A stretch of 6,694 nucleotides of DNA from Bacteroidales bacterium (GCA_029934875.1 JAOZLK010000251.1:1-6694); one strand, 5' to 3'. Counted from the first letter of the stretch, positions 1 through 6,634 are shown. Numbers and translations are program-made. The notes: a model not told the origin generated them from the letters alone.

Positions 1-932
1 TCGCCTGCAGCTGTACCTCTACATCGATTTATGGTATTCTTTCTTTTAAAATAGAGAAAGCGCAATTTATTGAGCAGGTGCAGTTTTCCGTTCAGATGTT
101 TGAAAATCTGGTTGGCATCGGGCAGGAACATAAAGAAGGCAATGGGTTTACCTTCGAAATATGCATACCAGATCAGTTCCGGATCCATTATGTCCTTGAC
201 CTTACGTAGCTCGTCGTGCAGGGATCCGGGATCCATCGGGATGAAATCCTTCCTGAGGGGCCCCCAGGCCTTGTTGTAGATAGAAATGGTGTCTTCCACA
301 AACTGTTCACTCAATTTTGGCTCAAAATGCTTGTAAGAATATCCCTTTCGTTTGTTAATCCATTCCGCAATTTTCCAGAATCTTTCAGGGAAAGGTTTGT
401 CCAGGTCGAGTTGAAAACTAAACTGTTTGTAATATAATTTGAAACCGTAATTTTCGAAGAGCTCACTGTAATACGGGAGATTGTAAGTCATGCCGAGAAC
501 CGGCGGCAAAAAGCCGTGAACCAGGCAACCCCAGTTGGTATCATTCTCTCCAAAATTTGTGGGGCCCGTCATAGCCTCATAGCCGTGTTCAGCAAGCCAG
601 TTTTTAGCTGTATCAAAGAGCAGCTTCGCCACTTCAGGGTCATTGATCGCTTCAAAGAATCCGCAGCCTCCACTCTTAACTTCATCAGAGCTGTCCTTAT
701 CCCGGTCATAAAAAGCAGCGATACGCCCAAGTACCTGCTTATTGTCGTCCAGGGCGATCCACCGGACTGCATCCCCATGTTTATAATATGAATTGGCCTG
801 CCGGTCAAAAGCCTTCCTGATCTCTGTATCAAAGGGGACGACAAAATTGGGATCATCCCTGTAAAGCTTACGGGGCAGCCTTAAAAAGGATCTTTCACTG
901 CTTCTGTCGTTTACCGGGACAATTTCAATCAT
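1..932 (-). CDS. GNAT-family N-acetyltransferase-like protein, 3' end cut by window edge
   Basis: The frame is open from ATG at 932-930 to base 1 with no stop, giving 310 residues plus two bases. Its start overlaps the aminotransferase stop as ATGA (932-929), so translation is probably coupled. Visible features: an N-terminal segment with LYRDDPNFVVPF (residues 23-34), VLGRIAAFYDRD (67-78, a core strand typical of acetyltransferase folds), GFFEAIND (91-98), MTGPTNFGEND (121-131), and GMTYNLPYYSELFENYGF (147-164). This pattern matches, from memory, the roughly 370-residue Bacteroidota proteins annotated as GNAT acetyltransferases. The sequence near the edge, INRCRGTAAG (301-310), appears to enter the acetyl-CoA-binding region, most of which lies outside. 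The likely reaction is acyl transfer from acyl-CoA to an amine, in the cytoplasm; the substrate is unknown. The gene is intact as far as visible. The family call is fairly sure, the function is not. Confidence 0.82.
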   Translation of the reverse strand, partial: MIEIVPVNDRSSERSFLRLPRKLYRDDPNFVVPFDTEIRKAFDRQANSYYKHGDAVRWIALDDNKQVLGRIAAFYDRDKDSSDEVKSGGCGFFEAINDPEVAKLLFDTAKNWLAEHGYEAMTGPTNFGENDTNWGCLVHGFLPPVLGMTYNLPYYSELFENYGFKLYYKQFSFQLDLDKPFPERFWKIAEWINKRKGYSYKHFEPKLSEQFVEDTISIYNKAWGPLRKDFIPMDPGSLHDELRKVKDIMDPELIWYAYFEGKPIAFFMFLPDANQIFKHLNGKLHLLNKLRFLYFKRKNTINRCRGTAAG

Positions 933-2437
933 AGTTCAAACCAGCCTTCCATCATCTTATCTTCGATGGGATGATCGACCTGCGAGTGATGAATGAATTC
1001 ATTCTTTTTGGGCAAATAAACATAGTCTTCTGCCCACTCCAGGTGATGCAGTGCAATTTCTTCTATGGCATGCAGAATCTGCCTCACCTCATCATCGGTC
1101 ATGGTTGGATGAAGCGACCATCTTACCCATCCCGGCTTTTCCGTGAGGTCTCCGTCATTGATTTTCTCAGTAATCTTCTCTGACTGGTCATAGGATACTT
1201 CCAGGAGGAAGTGTCCGTAGGTTCCGGCACAGGCACAGCCTCCCCGGGTCTGGATGCCGAAACGGTCGTTCAGCAACTTAACGAAAAGGTTGAAGTGAAT
1301 GTCAGGATGGTATAATGACAAAACCCCGAGGCGGTCATCCACGTTGTTAGCCAGTATTTCAATCCCCTGGATGGCTCGCAGTCCGGGCAGGGCGATTTCC
1401 AGAAGCTCTTCCTCTCGTGCCAGGATCTTTTCCACCCCCATTTGCTCTTTTAGCTTAATGGCCAGGGATGCCTTGATGGACTGTAGAAAACCGGGAGTCC
1501 CCCCGTCTTCCCTAACCTCGATATCGTCTACATATTTGTACCTTCCCCAGGGATTTGTCCAATCGACAGTGCCTCCTCCCGGGTTGTCAGGTACCTCGGC
1601 TGTGTACATCGCTTTGTCGAAAATCAGAACACCGGATGAACCAGGTCCGCCCAGGAATTTATGGGGGGAGAAGAAGATAGCATCCAGCTTCTCCATGGGA
1701 TCTTCAGGGTGCATGTCCATTTTCATATAGGGAGCACTTGCAGCAAAATCGATGAAAACCACCCCTCCGAATTCGTGCATAATCCGCGCCAGTTCGGAAT
1801 AGGGCGTATTGACCCCGGTTACATTTGAACATGCAGTGAAGGACCCGATTTTAAATTTTCGATCCTTATATAGTTCAAGCTTCCTCCTAAGGTCATCCAG
1901 GTCCACCCGCAGGTTTTTAGTGGGCTCAAGCATCACCACATCGGCCAGGGTCTCGAACCATGAGGTGTGGTTTGAGTGATGTTCCATGTGCGTGAGAAAT
2001 ACCACCGGACGATCCGACTGCTTGACACAATCATTGCTTCCTCCACAACCCTTCAGGCTGAGAATCCTCATGAGCTTATTAATCACCGCCGTCATTCCGT
2101 AACCAGCTGTTAGGATCACATCATTGGGACCCGCATTCACATGCTGCTTGATTAGCTTGTGTGAGCGGTGGTAGGCCCTGGTCATCATCGTACCGGTAAG
2201 GGTGGTCTCCGTGTGAGTGTTGGCCACAAAGGGCCCAAACTCATTCATCAGCTTCTTTTCAATGGGTTCGTAGAGCCTTCCGCTTGCGATCCAATCTGCA
2301 TAGATGATCCGCCTGGTACCGTAGGGTGACTCGAAGGAAGCATCCTTTCCGATGACATTCTCTCTGAACGGTTTGAAATACTTCTCTAATTCGCTCACAT
2401 TATTTGTGTTAGATATTTGCTTTGTAAACCTAAGCAA
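929..2437 (-). CDS. Class V aminotransferase / cysteine desulfurase-like PLP enzyme
   Basis: This 502-residue cytoplasmic fold-type I PLP enzyme belongs to the broad SufS/Csd/isopenicillin N epimerase group. Landmarks in order: YADWIASGR (46-54); ILTAGYGMTAVINKL (108-122), the cofactor phosphate region; HMEHHSNHTSW (150-160), equivalent to the EHHAN segment of SufS; FIDFAASAPY (228-237) with Asp230, expected to contact the pyridine nitrogen; SPHKFLGGPGSSG (257-269) with Lys260 as the Schiff-base lysine; PGGGTVDW (286-293); and TRGGCACAG (397-405). By motif alignment Cys403 falls where SufS has its catalytic cysteine, and Cys401 is an extra one. It is about 100 residues longer than SufS, mainly in the C-terminal half. 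The start is TTG at 2437; no in-frame ATG occurs before residue 64, and the alternative is GTG at 2398 (residue 14). An A-rich run precedes the TTG, 8 bases after the Bax-inhibitor stop. Desulfurase, selenocysteine lyase or another amino-acid lyase activity are all possible. Confidence 0.9.
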   Translation of the reverse strand: MLRFTKQISNTNNVSELEKYFKPFRENVIGKDASFESPYGTRRIIYADWIASGRLYEPIEKKLMNEFGPFVANTHTETTLTGTMMTRAYHRSHKLIKQHVNAGPNDVILTAGYGMTAVINKLMRILSLKGCGGSNDCVKQSDRPVVFLTHMEHHSNHTSWFETLADVVMLEPTKNLRVDLDDLRRKLELYKDRKFKIGSFTACSNVTGVNTPYSELARIMHEFGGVVFIDFAASAPYMKMDMHPEDPMEKLDAIFFSPHKFLGGPGSSGVLIFDKAMYTAEVPDNPGGGTVDWTNPWGRYKYVDDIEVREDGGTPGFLQSIKASLAIKLKEQMGVEKILAREEELLEIALPGLRAIQGIEILANNVDDRLGVLSLYHPDIHFNLFVKLLNDRFGIQTRGGCACAGTYGHFLLEVSYDQSEKITEKINDGDLTEKPGWVRWSLHPTMTDDEVRQILHAIEEIALHHLEWAEDYVYLPKKNEFIHHSQVDHPIEDKMMEGWFEL

Positions 2438-2445
2438 CTTTTTTC

Positions 2446-3195
2446 TTAATCCCTCCCTGCAAACCTGGAAAGCAGCCTCAGGAATTCAATGTAAAGCCAA
2501 ACCAGGGTTACAATCAGACCGAATGCACCATACCACTCCATGTACTTGGGAGCACCCATCTGCGATCCTTTTTCAATAAAATCGAAGTCCATAATCAGGT
2601 TCAAAGCTGCAATCACAATAATGACCAGGCTGATGAGGATTCCAAGAGGACCCGATGAATGCATAAAGCCCATGGGCATGCCAAACAGGCTCATGATCCA
2701 GCTGATCATATAGGCAAAGAAAACTGCACCCGTGGCCATCATAACGCCCCTTCTGAATTTTGGTGTTGCCCTGATGGTGCCTGACCTGTACAGAAACAGC
2801 ATGGTAAAGAGTGTCCCGATTGTTAGAAGTACAGCCTGGAATGCAACTCCTGGGTACCGGGCATTAATAACTGCACTGATGGCTCCCAGGAACATTCCCT
2901 CCAGTATGGCATAAACCGGGGCTGTATATGGGGATGATTTCGGACTGAAAACTGTGACCAAGGCCATAATAAAGCCTCCGATTCCACCTACAATTGCCAG
3001 CGTACCTACCCGGCCCGGATCATCACCAAGCACCAAATTCCATGTATAGGATGCCGATGCAATTACCAGTAGCAGCATCAGTCCAATTTTATTTATCGTT
3101 CCGTTAATGGTCATTACATTATCAGAAAGAGCACTGCCTGCCTTTTCGTATATCCTTCCAGTCATCACAGGATTTGATGATCTCATCGCTCTCAT
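2446..3195 (-). CDS. Bax inhibitor-1/YccA-type seven-helix membrane protein
   Basis: A 249-residue inner-membrane protein with about seven hydrophobic helices, near residues 36-56, 63-82, 92-112, 118-137, 148-170, 182-202 and 222-242. The N-terminal SSNPVM (6-11) and MTINGTINKIGLMLLL (28-43), the central APVYAILEGMFLGAIS (92-107), and LIMDFDFIEKG (200-210) after helix six are hallmarks of the bacterial BaxI_1 (YccA-like) branch. The acidic residues Asp203, Asp205 and Glu208 sit where family members carry conserved acidic residues linked to pH-sensitive calcium leak in the B. subtilis relative YetJ; that role here is inference. The length fits the family. The start is ATG at 3195, but ATG at 3186 (residue 4) gives an equally good N terminus. 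It is first in the leftward block, 12 bases downstream of the predicted transcription start. Its physiological role in bacteria is poorly defined, and its link to the two downstream enzymes is unclear. Confidence 0.93.
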   Translation of the reverse strand: MRAMRSSNPVMTGRIYEKAGSALSDNVMTINGTINKIGLMLLLVIASASYTWNLVLGDDPGRVGTLAIVGGIGGFIMALVTVFSPKSSPYTAPVYAILEGMFLGAISAVINARYPGVAFQAVLLTIGTLFTMLFLYRSGTIRATPKFRRGVMMATGAVFFAYMISWIMSLFGMPMGFMHSSGPLGILISLVIIVIAALNLIMDFDFIEKGSQMGAPKYMEWYGAFGLIVTLVWLYIEFLRLLSRFAGRD

Positions 3196-3211
3196 ATCTC
3201 TAAAATTTGCT

Positions 3212-3219
3212 CAAATATA
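3212..3219 (-). promoter_or_regulatory. Predicted -7 promoter element for the leftward operon
   Basis: Read on the minus strand this is TATATTTG, a perfect match to the Bacteroidota -7 consensus TAnnTTTG. If the element is centred on -7, transcription would start near base 3208 and leave about 12 untranslated bases before the Bax-inhibitor ATG. A TTTG at 3248-3245 could serve as the -33 box, but it lies 25 bases away, longer than the usual 19-20, so the upstream half is weak. The site lies in an AT-rich stretch (3201-3227). Confidence 0.5.
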
Positions 3220-3231
3220 TATTATTTACGT

Positions 3232-3266
3232 CTATTGCTGTGATCAAAAGGCATGCCATGCAATAG
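3232..3266. repeat. 7-bp inverted repeat in the divergent promoter region, possible operator
   Basis: CTATTGC (3232-3238) is matched by its exact reverse complement GCAATAG (3260-3266), with 21 bases between. Inside the loop is a separate 8-base palindrome, GGCATGCC (3250-3257), overlapping the iteration GCATGCCATGC. The repeat lies upstream of both predicted -7 elements, so a regulator bound here could act on either block. Matches this short can arise by chance, and no regulator gene is in the window. Confidence 0.3.
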
Positions 3267-3303
3267 GCAGTACAGAAGCATGACACAATTGCAGTTTAAT
3301 TCT

Positions 3304-3311
3304 TACTTTTG
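3304..3311 (+). promoter_or_regulatory. Predicted -7 promoter element directly before the flippase start
   Basis: The bases TACTTTTG match TAnnTTTG perfectly. Centred on -7, the element would place transcription start at or within a base or two of the A of the flippase ATG (3315), which implies a leaderless or nearly leaderless mRNA. The only upstream TTG nearby (3289-3291) is 12 bases from the element, too close for a standard -33 box. The element could therefore be fortuitous, with the true promoter further upstream. Confidence 0.4.
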
Positions 3312-3314
3312 GAC

Positions 3315-4595
3315 ATGTTTCAGGCCCTTCGCAAAATCTGGCAAAAGGAGTTTTTCAAAAATGTAGCCACCCTGATTTCAGGGACCACCCTGGCACAGGC
3401 CTTTTCCGTGTTAATCTACATTGTCCTGAGCCGGATTTATACGGATGAAGATTTTGGAATCTTTGGCCTGTATATGAATATCCTGAATATTACCATTATT
3501 TTCTCCACCGCAAAGTATGAATTAGCCATTCTCCTGCCGAAAAGTGATCGCGAGTCTGTCAATCTGCTGGGACTCTCGGGCTTGGTAAGCATTGGTGTCA
3601 GCTTACTTCTGCTAATCACGGTTTTATTATTCAATAAGCAAATTTGCGGATTGCTGGGGAGCGAGGAAATTTCTCCTTGGCTTTACTACATCCCCCTCTC
3701 AACCTTGTTGGTGGGACTCTTCCAGTCGTTCCGAAACTACTCCAACAGGGAGAAGCGCTATAAGCTTATTGCCGGGGCAAATATCGCCCAGAGCCTTGGG
3801 AACTCCTTACTTAAGGTTATACTCGGATTGGTAATTATTGGTGCAGCCGGTTTGATTTTTGGTGTGGTCTTCGGCCAAGTGGTGGGCTTCCTGATCTTTT
3901 TTGCTGTGCATATTAAGATAAACAAGCACAAATGGAGCTGGTTGAGCCTGGCAGAAATGAAGCGACTGGCGAAAGAGTACAGCCTTTTTCCGCGTTACAA
4001 CATGTGGCAGGGACTGGTGAATAATCTCTCAGGCGCCCTGCCGGTGTTTATATTCAGCTCCTATTTTTCACTGGCCATTGCCGGAATATATACCTTCGGT
4101 TATATGTTGATTTACCGGCCCGTAAACCTGGTGGCAGGTGCTTTTTACCAGGTATTGTATCAGCGCTTTTCTGAAAAATTGAATCATGGCCAATCCTTCC
4201 TGTCAGAATTACAATTATTCCTCAGGCAAGCCATATTGTGGCTCCTGATTCCCTTTGTCATATTTGGCATATTTGCCCCCGATATTTTTGGCTTTATATT
4301 TGAAAAAGCAGAGGCCGGTCGATATGCCCAACTCATGTTGCCCTGGATCTTTATGGTGAGCCTGACCATGCCGCTCTCCTTTATCCCGGATTTATACAAG
4401 CAACAGAGGAAGGCCATGCTCATTGACAGCGTAAGGTTGGTGGGGCGGGTGGCAGCTCTGGTTGTTGGTGTGGCCATGGATAGCGTTTACCTGGGATTAG
4501 CCCTATATAGTGGGGTGAGTGCCCTGATGATCCTCTATAGCCTCGCCTGGTACATCAGGCTGGTAAAACAAAATCAAGCAAGAGAAGATGAGTAA
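3315..4595 (+). CDS. Wzx-like polysaccharide / oligosaccharide flippase
   Basis: A 426-residue polytopic inner-membrane protein of the MOP superfamily (Polysacc_synt type), expected to flip undecaprenyl-linked glycan precursors to the periplasmic face. The N terminus FFKNVATLISGTTLAQAF (13-30) followed by SRIYTDEDFGIFGLYM (39-54) is the typical amphipathic lead and first-loop signature of this family. Hydrophobic segments lie near 16-38, 49-65, 84-107, 120-139, 158-178, 180-199, 237-281 (probably two), 303-322, 340-358, 372-388 and 391-414, consistent with about 12 helices; the length is normal. The start is ATG 3315. An upstream in-frame TTG (3309) lies within the predicted -7 element and is unlikely to be used. 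It is the first gene of the rightward block, and its last 8 bases overlap the methyltransferase start. The exact glycan cannot be inferred; export for O-antigen, capsule or exopolysaccharide would all fit. Confidence 0.92.
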   Translation: MFQALRKIWQKEFFKNVATLISGTTLAQAFSVLIYIVLSRIYTDEDFGIFGLYMNILNITIIFSTAKYELAILLPKSDRESVNLLGLSGLVSIGVSLLLLITVLLFNKQICGLLGSEEISPWLYYIPLSTLLVGLFQSFRNYSNREKRYKLIAGANIAQSLGNSLLKVILGLVIIGAAGLIFGVVFGQVVGFLIFFAVHIKINKHKWSWLSLAEMKRLAKEYSLFPRYNMWQGLVNNLSGALPVFIFSSYFSLAIAGIYTFGYMLIYRPVNLVAGAFYQVLYQRFSEKLNHGQSFLSELQLFLRQAILWLLIPFVIFGIFAPDIFGFIFEKAEAGRYAQLMLPWIFMVSLTMPLSFIPDLYKQQRKAMLIDSVRLVGRVAALVVGVAMDSVYLGLALYSGVSALMILYSLAWYIRLVKQNQAREDE

Positions 4596-5394
4596 GATTG
4601 GTAAAGCATTAAAAGCCCTCTCGTGGATAGCCCGCAAGCCCATATTGTTGAACAGGGTTCTGACTGATGAAGATTCCTGGATGGGATATGTGGAGAAAAA
4701 CTTTGATATGCCAGGCGGATTACCTGTGCTTACAATGGATCAACTGGATATTGCCAGGTCTGTTTCCCTGGGACCCATGACTTTCCTCGATGGTGGCTCC
4801 CTGCCCACAGATATGATGCTACTGGGAGGATTGGCGGAAAAGAAGGAGGGATGCCGCTATTTTGAAATTGGCACCTGGCGTGGAGAAAGTGTGGCCAGTG
4901 TTTCAGGCAGGTGTAAGGATTGCTACACCCTCTCTCTTAGCGATGAGGAGATGAGAGCCATGGGCATGCATGAAAACACAATCTCATCCCATCGGCATTT
5001 TTCAGAAGAGATTTCAAATGTCACCCACCTGAGGGGTAATTCCAGGACCTATGATTTTTCATCACTTGACCAAAAATTTGACTTAATATTCATTGATGGG
5101 GACCACCACTACGACACCATCCTCAGCGACACCCGGAATATCTTCAGGCACCTTGTTCATGATGAAAGTGTTGTGGTCTGGCACGACTATGGATTTCATC
5201 CCGATAAGGTGCGTTTCGAAGTAATGGCTGCCATACTGGATGGAGCAGGGCCAGAACGGGCAGATCTTATCTATCATGTGGCCCATACCAAAAGTGCCAT
5301 TTATACGGGCAGGGCTTTCGATCCGAAGCCTGCCAAATTTCCGGCGGATCCTGTCGATTATTACACTTTTAATCTCCAACGAAACCCCGTTTGA
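4588..5394 (+). CDS. Class I SAM-dependent methyltransferase, Methyltransf_24-like
   Basis: A 268-residue cytoplasmic protein with a Rossmann-type methyltransferase core. FEIGTWRGESV (92-102) is motif I, the SAM-binding glycine loop. FDLIFIDGDHHYD (164-176) is the strand and loop typical of Methyltransf_24 and cephalosporin-hydroxylase-like enzymes, with Asp170, Asp172 and His173/174 as candidate catalytic or metal residues. VVVWHDYG (195-202) follows on the next strand. The strand expected to end in an acidic ribose-binding residue reads YTLSLSDEE (113-121), so Asp119 or Glu120 may serve. About 85 residues precede the core, and the C terminus after residue 240 is not recognised. The ATG at 4588 lies inside the end of the flippase gene, and the stop shares one base with the next start, which indicates translational coupling. 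Between a flippase and a glycosyltransferase it most likely methylates a sugar or related group of a surface glycan; the acceptor is unknown. Confidence 0.83.
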   Translation: MSKIGKALKALSWIARKPILLNRVLTDEDSWMGYVEKNFDMPGGLPVLTMDQLDIARSVSLGPMTFLDGGSLPTDMMLLGGLAEKKEGCRYFEIGTWRGESVASVSGRCKDCYTLSLSDEEMRAMGMHENTISSHRHFSEEISNVTHLRGNSRTYDFSSLDQKFDLIFIDGDHHYDTILSDTRNIFRHLVHDESVVVWHDYGFHPDKVRFEVMAAILDGAGPERADLIYHVAHTKSAIYTGRAFDPKPAKFPADPVDYYTFNLQRNPV

Positions 5395-6575
5395 TGAATA
5401 CTCCGCGCCGCATCTTAATAATTCCCTCCTGGTATCCGCCTGATGGTGGCTATTTTTTCAAGGAGCACAGCGAATCCATCTCTGCAATGGGCTACCAGGT
5501 GGATGTGCTGGTGAACCGGGTGATCGGAATTCGAAAGTTGCTAAAGGCCGGCGTTTCAGCCCTGCAGCCTTTCCGGGTGAAAGAAGAGAATGGCCTTCGC
5601 GTGGTTCGTTCCGTTTATCTGAAGATTCCAGGAAGCGAGAAACAGAACATTAAGGCCTGGTCGAAGGGCGTATTAAAACTCTACGCCCGATACCAGGATC
5701 GCTATGGTAAACCCGACCTTATCCTGGCGCACAGTGTTACCTGGGCCGGATATGCATCCGCACTTATTCATAAGCAATACGATCTTCCTTACCTGGTGGT
5801 GGAGCACAGGAGTTTTTTTGTCTGGAGTACCCCCGAGGCCCGGAAGATGGTGAAACCCTTCTACCTTCCCTTTTTTGAAGAGGCTTACCGAAACTGCCAG
5901 GCCCTGGTGCCCGTATCAGACAGCCTGATGAATGGACTCACGCACCTGATGCCCTGGATTGGGGAGAAGACCCATATCATTCCCAACATGATCAGGGAGG
6001 ACATGTTCCTCCCGCCCAATGAGCCCCGTAAAAGCGATCCCTTTGTGTTTTTCTGGGCGGGGAGGCTCGAGCATGTGAAGGGCATCGATGTCTTGCTAAA
6101 GGCTGTTCATGTCCTGAAACAAAAGATCGATACCCCATTTCGGGTAAGACTGGCAGGTAAAGGAAGCCTGAGGGCTGAACTTGAGTTGCAGTCGGATGAG
6201 CTGGGCCTGTCCGGGGAGGTGGTTTTCCTGGGCCGCATTACCAGGGCAGAGATGCAGCAGGAGATGCAGCAGGCCAACTGCTTTGTCTTACCCACACGCT
6301 ATGAGGCATTTGGGGCAGTGCTGATTGAGGCGATGGCCTCAGGATTACCGGTGATTGCTACCCGTTCGGGAGGGCCTGACAGCATAGTAAACGAGGAGAA
6401 TGGCTTGTTGATCGATGTTGGAGATTCCACACGGCTTGCCGAAGCAATGGAGCAAATAATAGCAAACTATAACTCATATTCATCCAGCAAAATAAGGAGC
6501 CAAACCATTGGCCAATACGGGCAAAGCGCGGTGATGAAAAAGTATCATGAACTCTTTGAGCAGATTATTGGCTAA
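5394..6575 (+). CDS. Glycosyltransferase family 4 (GT-B fold)
   Basis: A 393-residue cytoplasmic or peripheral-membrane retaining glycosyltransferase that should transfer a sugar from a nucleotide donor to a growing lipid-linked glycan. The N-terminal domain starts RILIIPSWYPPDGGYFFKEH (6-25), with the open strand and acceptor-side glycine region usual for GT4. VEHRSF (136-141) and PNMI (197-200) precede the hinge. The C-terminal domain has FFWAGRLEHVKGIDVLL (219-235) with Arg224 and Lys229, expected to bind donor phosphates, then LAGKGSLR (253-260), and EAFGAVLIE (304-312), the EX7E motif with Glu304 and Glu312, followed by AMASGLPVIAT. Length and motifs are complete. The ATG at 5394 shares its A with the upstream TGA, so the upstream in-frame TTG at 5391 is less likely. 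It is the last gene of the glycan block. Donor and acceptor sugars cannot be told from sequence. Confidence 0.94.
   Translation: MNTPRRILIIPSWYPPDGGYFFKEHSESISAMGYQVDVLVNRVIGIRKLLKAGVSALQPFRVKEENGLRVVRSVYLKIPGSEKQNIKAWSKGVLKLYARYQDRYGKPDLILAHSVTWAGYASALIHKQYDLPYLVVEHRSFFVWSTPEARKMVKPFYLPFFEEAYRNCQALVPVSDSLMNGLTHLMPWIGEKTHIIPNMIREDMFLPPNEPRKSDPFVFFWAGRLEHVKGIDVLLKAVHVLKQKIDTPFRVRLAGKGSLRAELELQSDELGLSGEVVFLGRITRAEMQQEMQQANCFVLPTRYEAFGAVLIEAMASGLPVIATRSGGPDSIVNEENGLLIDVGDSTRLAEAMEQIIANYNSYSSSKIRSQTIGQYGQSAVMKKYHELFEQIIG
6249..6272 (+). repeat. Perfect 12-bp tandem duplication inside the glycosyltransferase gene
   Basis: GAGATGCAGCAG occurs twice in direct succession (6249-6260 and 6261-6272), encoding Glu-Met-Gln-Gln twice (residues 286-293) in the helix before ANCFVLP. 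The unit is a multiple of three, so gain or loss would keep the frame. Spacing between flanking family motifs is normal for GT4, so this is probably native sequence rather than a recent insertion. Confidence 0.8.
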
Positions 6576-6580
6576 TAAAT

Positions 6581-6601
6581 ATTCCCGAAACAAATTCCCG
6601 A
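6581..6601 (+). repeat. 8-bp direct repeat between glycosyltransferase and tRNA-His
   Basis: ATTCCCGA occurs at 6581-6588 and again at 6594-6601, with starts 13 bases apart. It lies in the 59-base gap after the glycosyltransferase stop, just upstream of the tRNA promoter. No GC-rich hairpin followed by a T-run is visible here, so no intrinsic terminator is called. The repeat may be chance or part of an upstream promoter region. Confidence 0.35.
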
Positions 6602-6615
6602 GTAAAAATTTTTTA

Positions 6616-6623
6616 TAAATTTG
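6616..6623 (+). promoter_or_regulatory. Predicted -7 promoter element for tRNA-His
   Basis: TAAATTTG matches TAnnTTTG perfectly and follows an A/T run (6603-6620). Centred on -7 it predicts transcription start near 6627, about 8 bases before the tRNA 5' end, a normal arrangement for a short processed leader. No TTG box is seen at the expected -33 distance. The tRNA thus probably has its own promoter rather than depending on the glycan block. Confidence 0.55.
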
Positions 6624-6634
6624 CACTCCCAAAC

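Noticed and set aside
221..234. Closely spaced GGATCC sites suggesting a cloning junction or repeat
   Set aside because: They fall inside an uninterrupted, family-like coding frame encoding Met-Asp-Pro-Gly-Ser, so they are ordinary coding sequence.
569..856. A 95-codon open frame on the minus strand inside the acyltransferase gene
   Set aside because: It lies in another frame of the same strand as the well-supported GNAT coding sequence, and its translation shows no family-like motifs.
1299..1730. A 143-codon open frame on the plus strand antisense to the aminotransferase
   Set aside because: Serine- and proline-rich translation typical of an antisense shadow; the opposite strand encodes the Lys260 region and other conserved motifs.
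929..3195. The leftward operon as a defence or toxin-antitoxin system, GNAT toxin plus membrane protein
   Set aside because: The acyltransferase is far larger than the compact GNAT toxins, no DNA-binding antitoxin is present, and the partner is a complete metabolic PLP enzyme.
4184..4477. A 97-codon minus-strand frame inside the flippase gene
   Set aside because: Complement of transmembrane coding sequence, with no promoter or recognisable protein features.
6576..6634. An intrinsic terminator after the glycosyltransferase gene
   Set aside because: There is a T-run at 6609-6614 but no GC-rich stem before it; the AT-rich stretch fits the tRNA promoter better.
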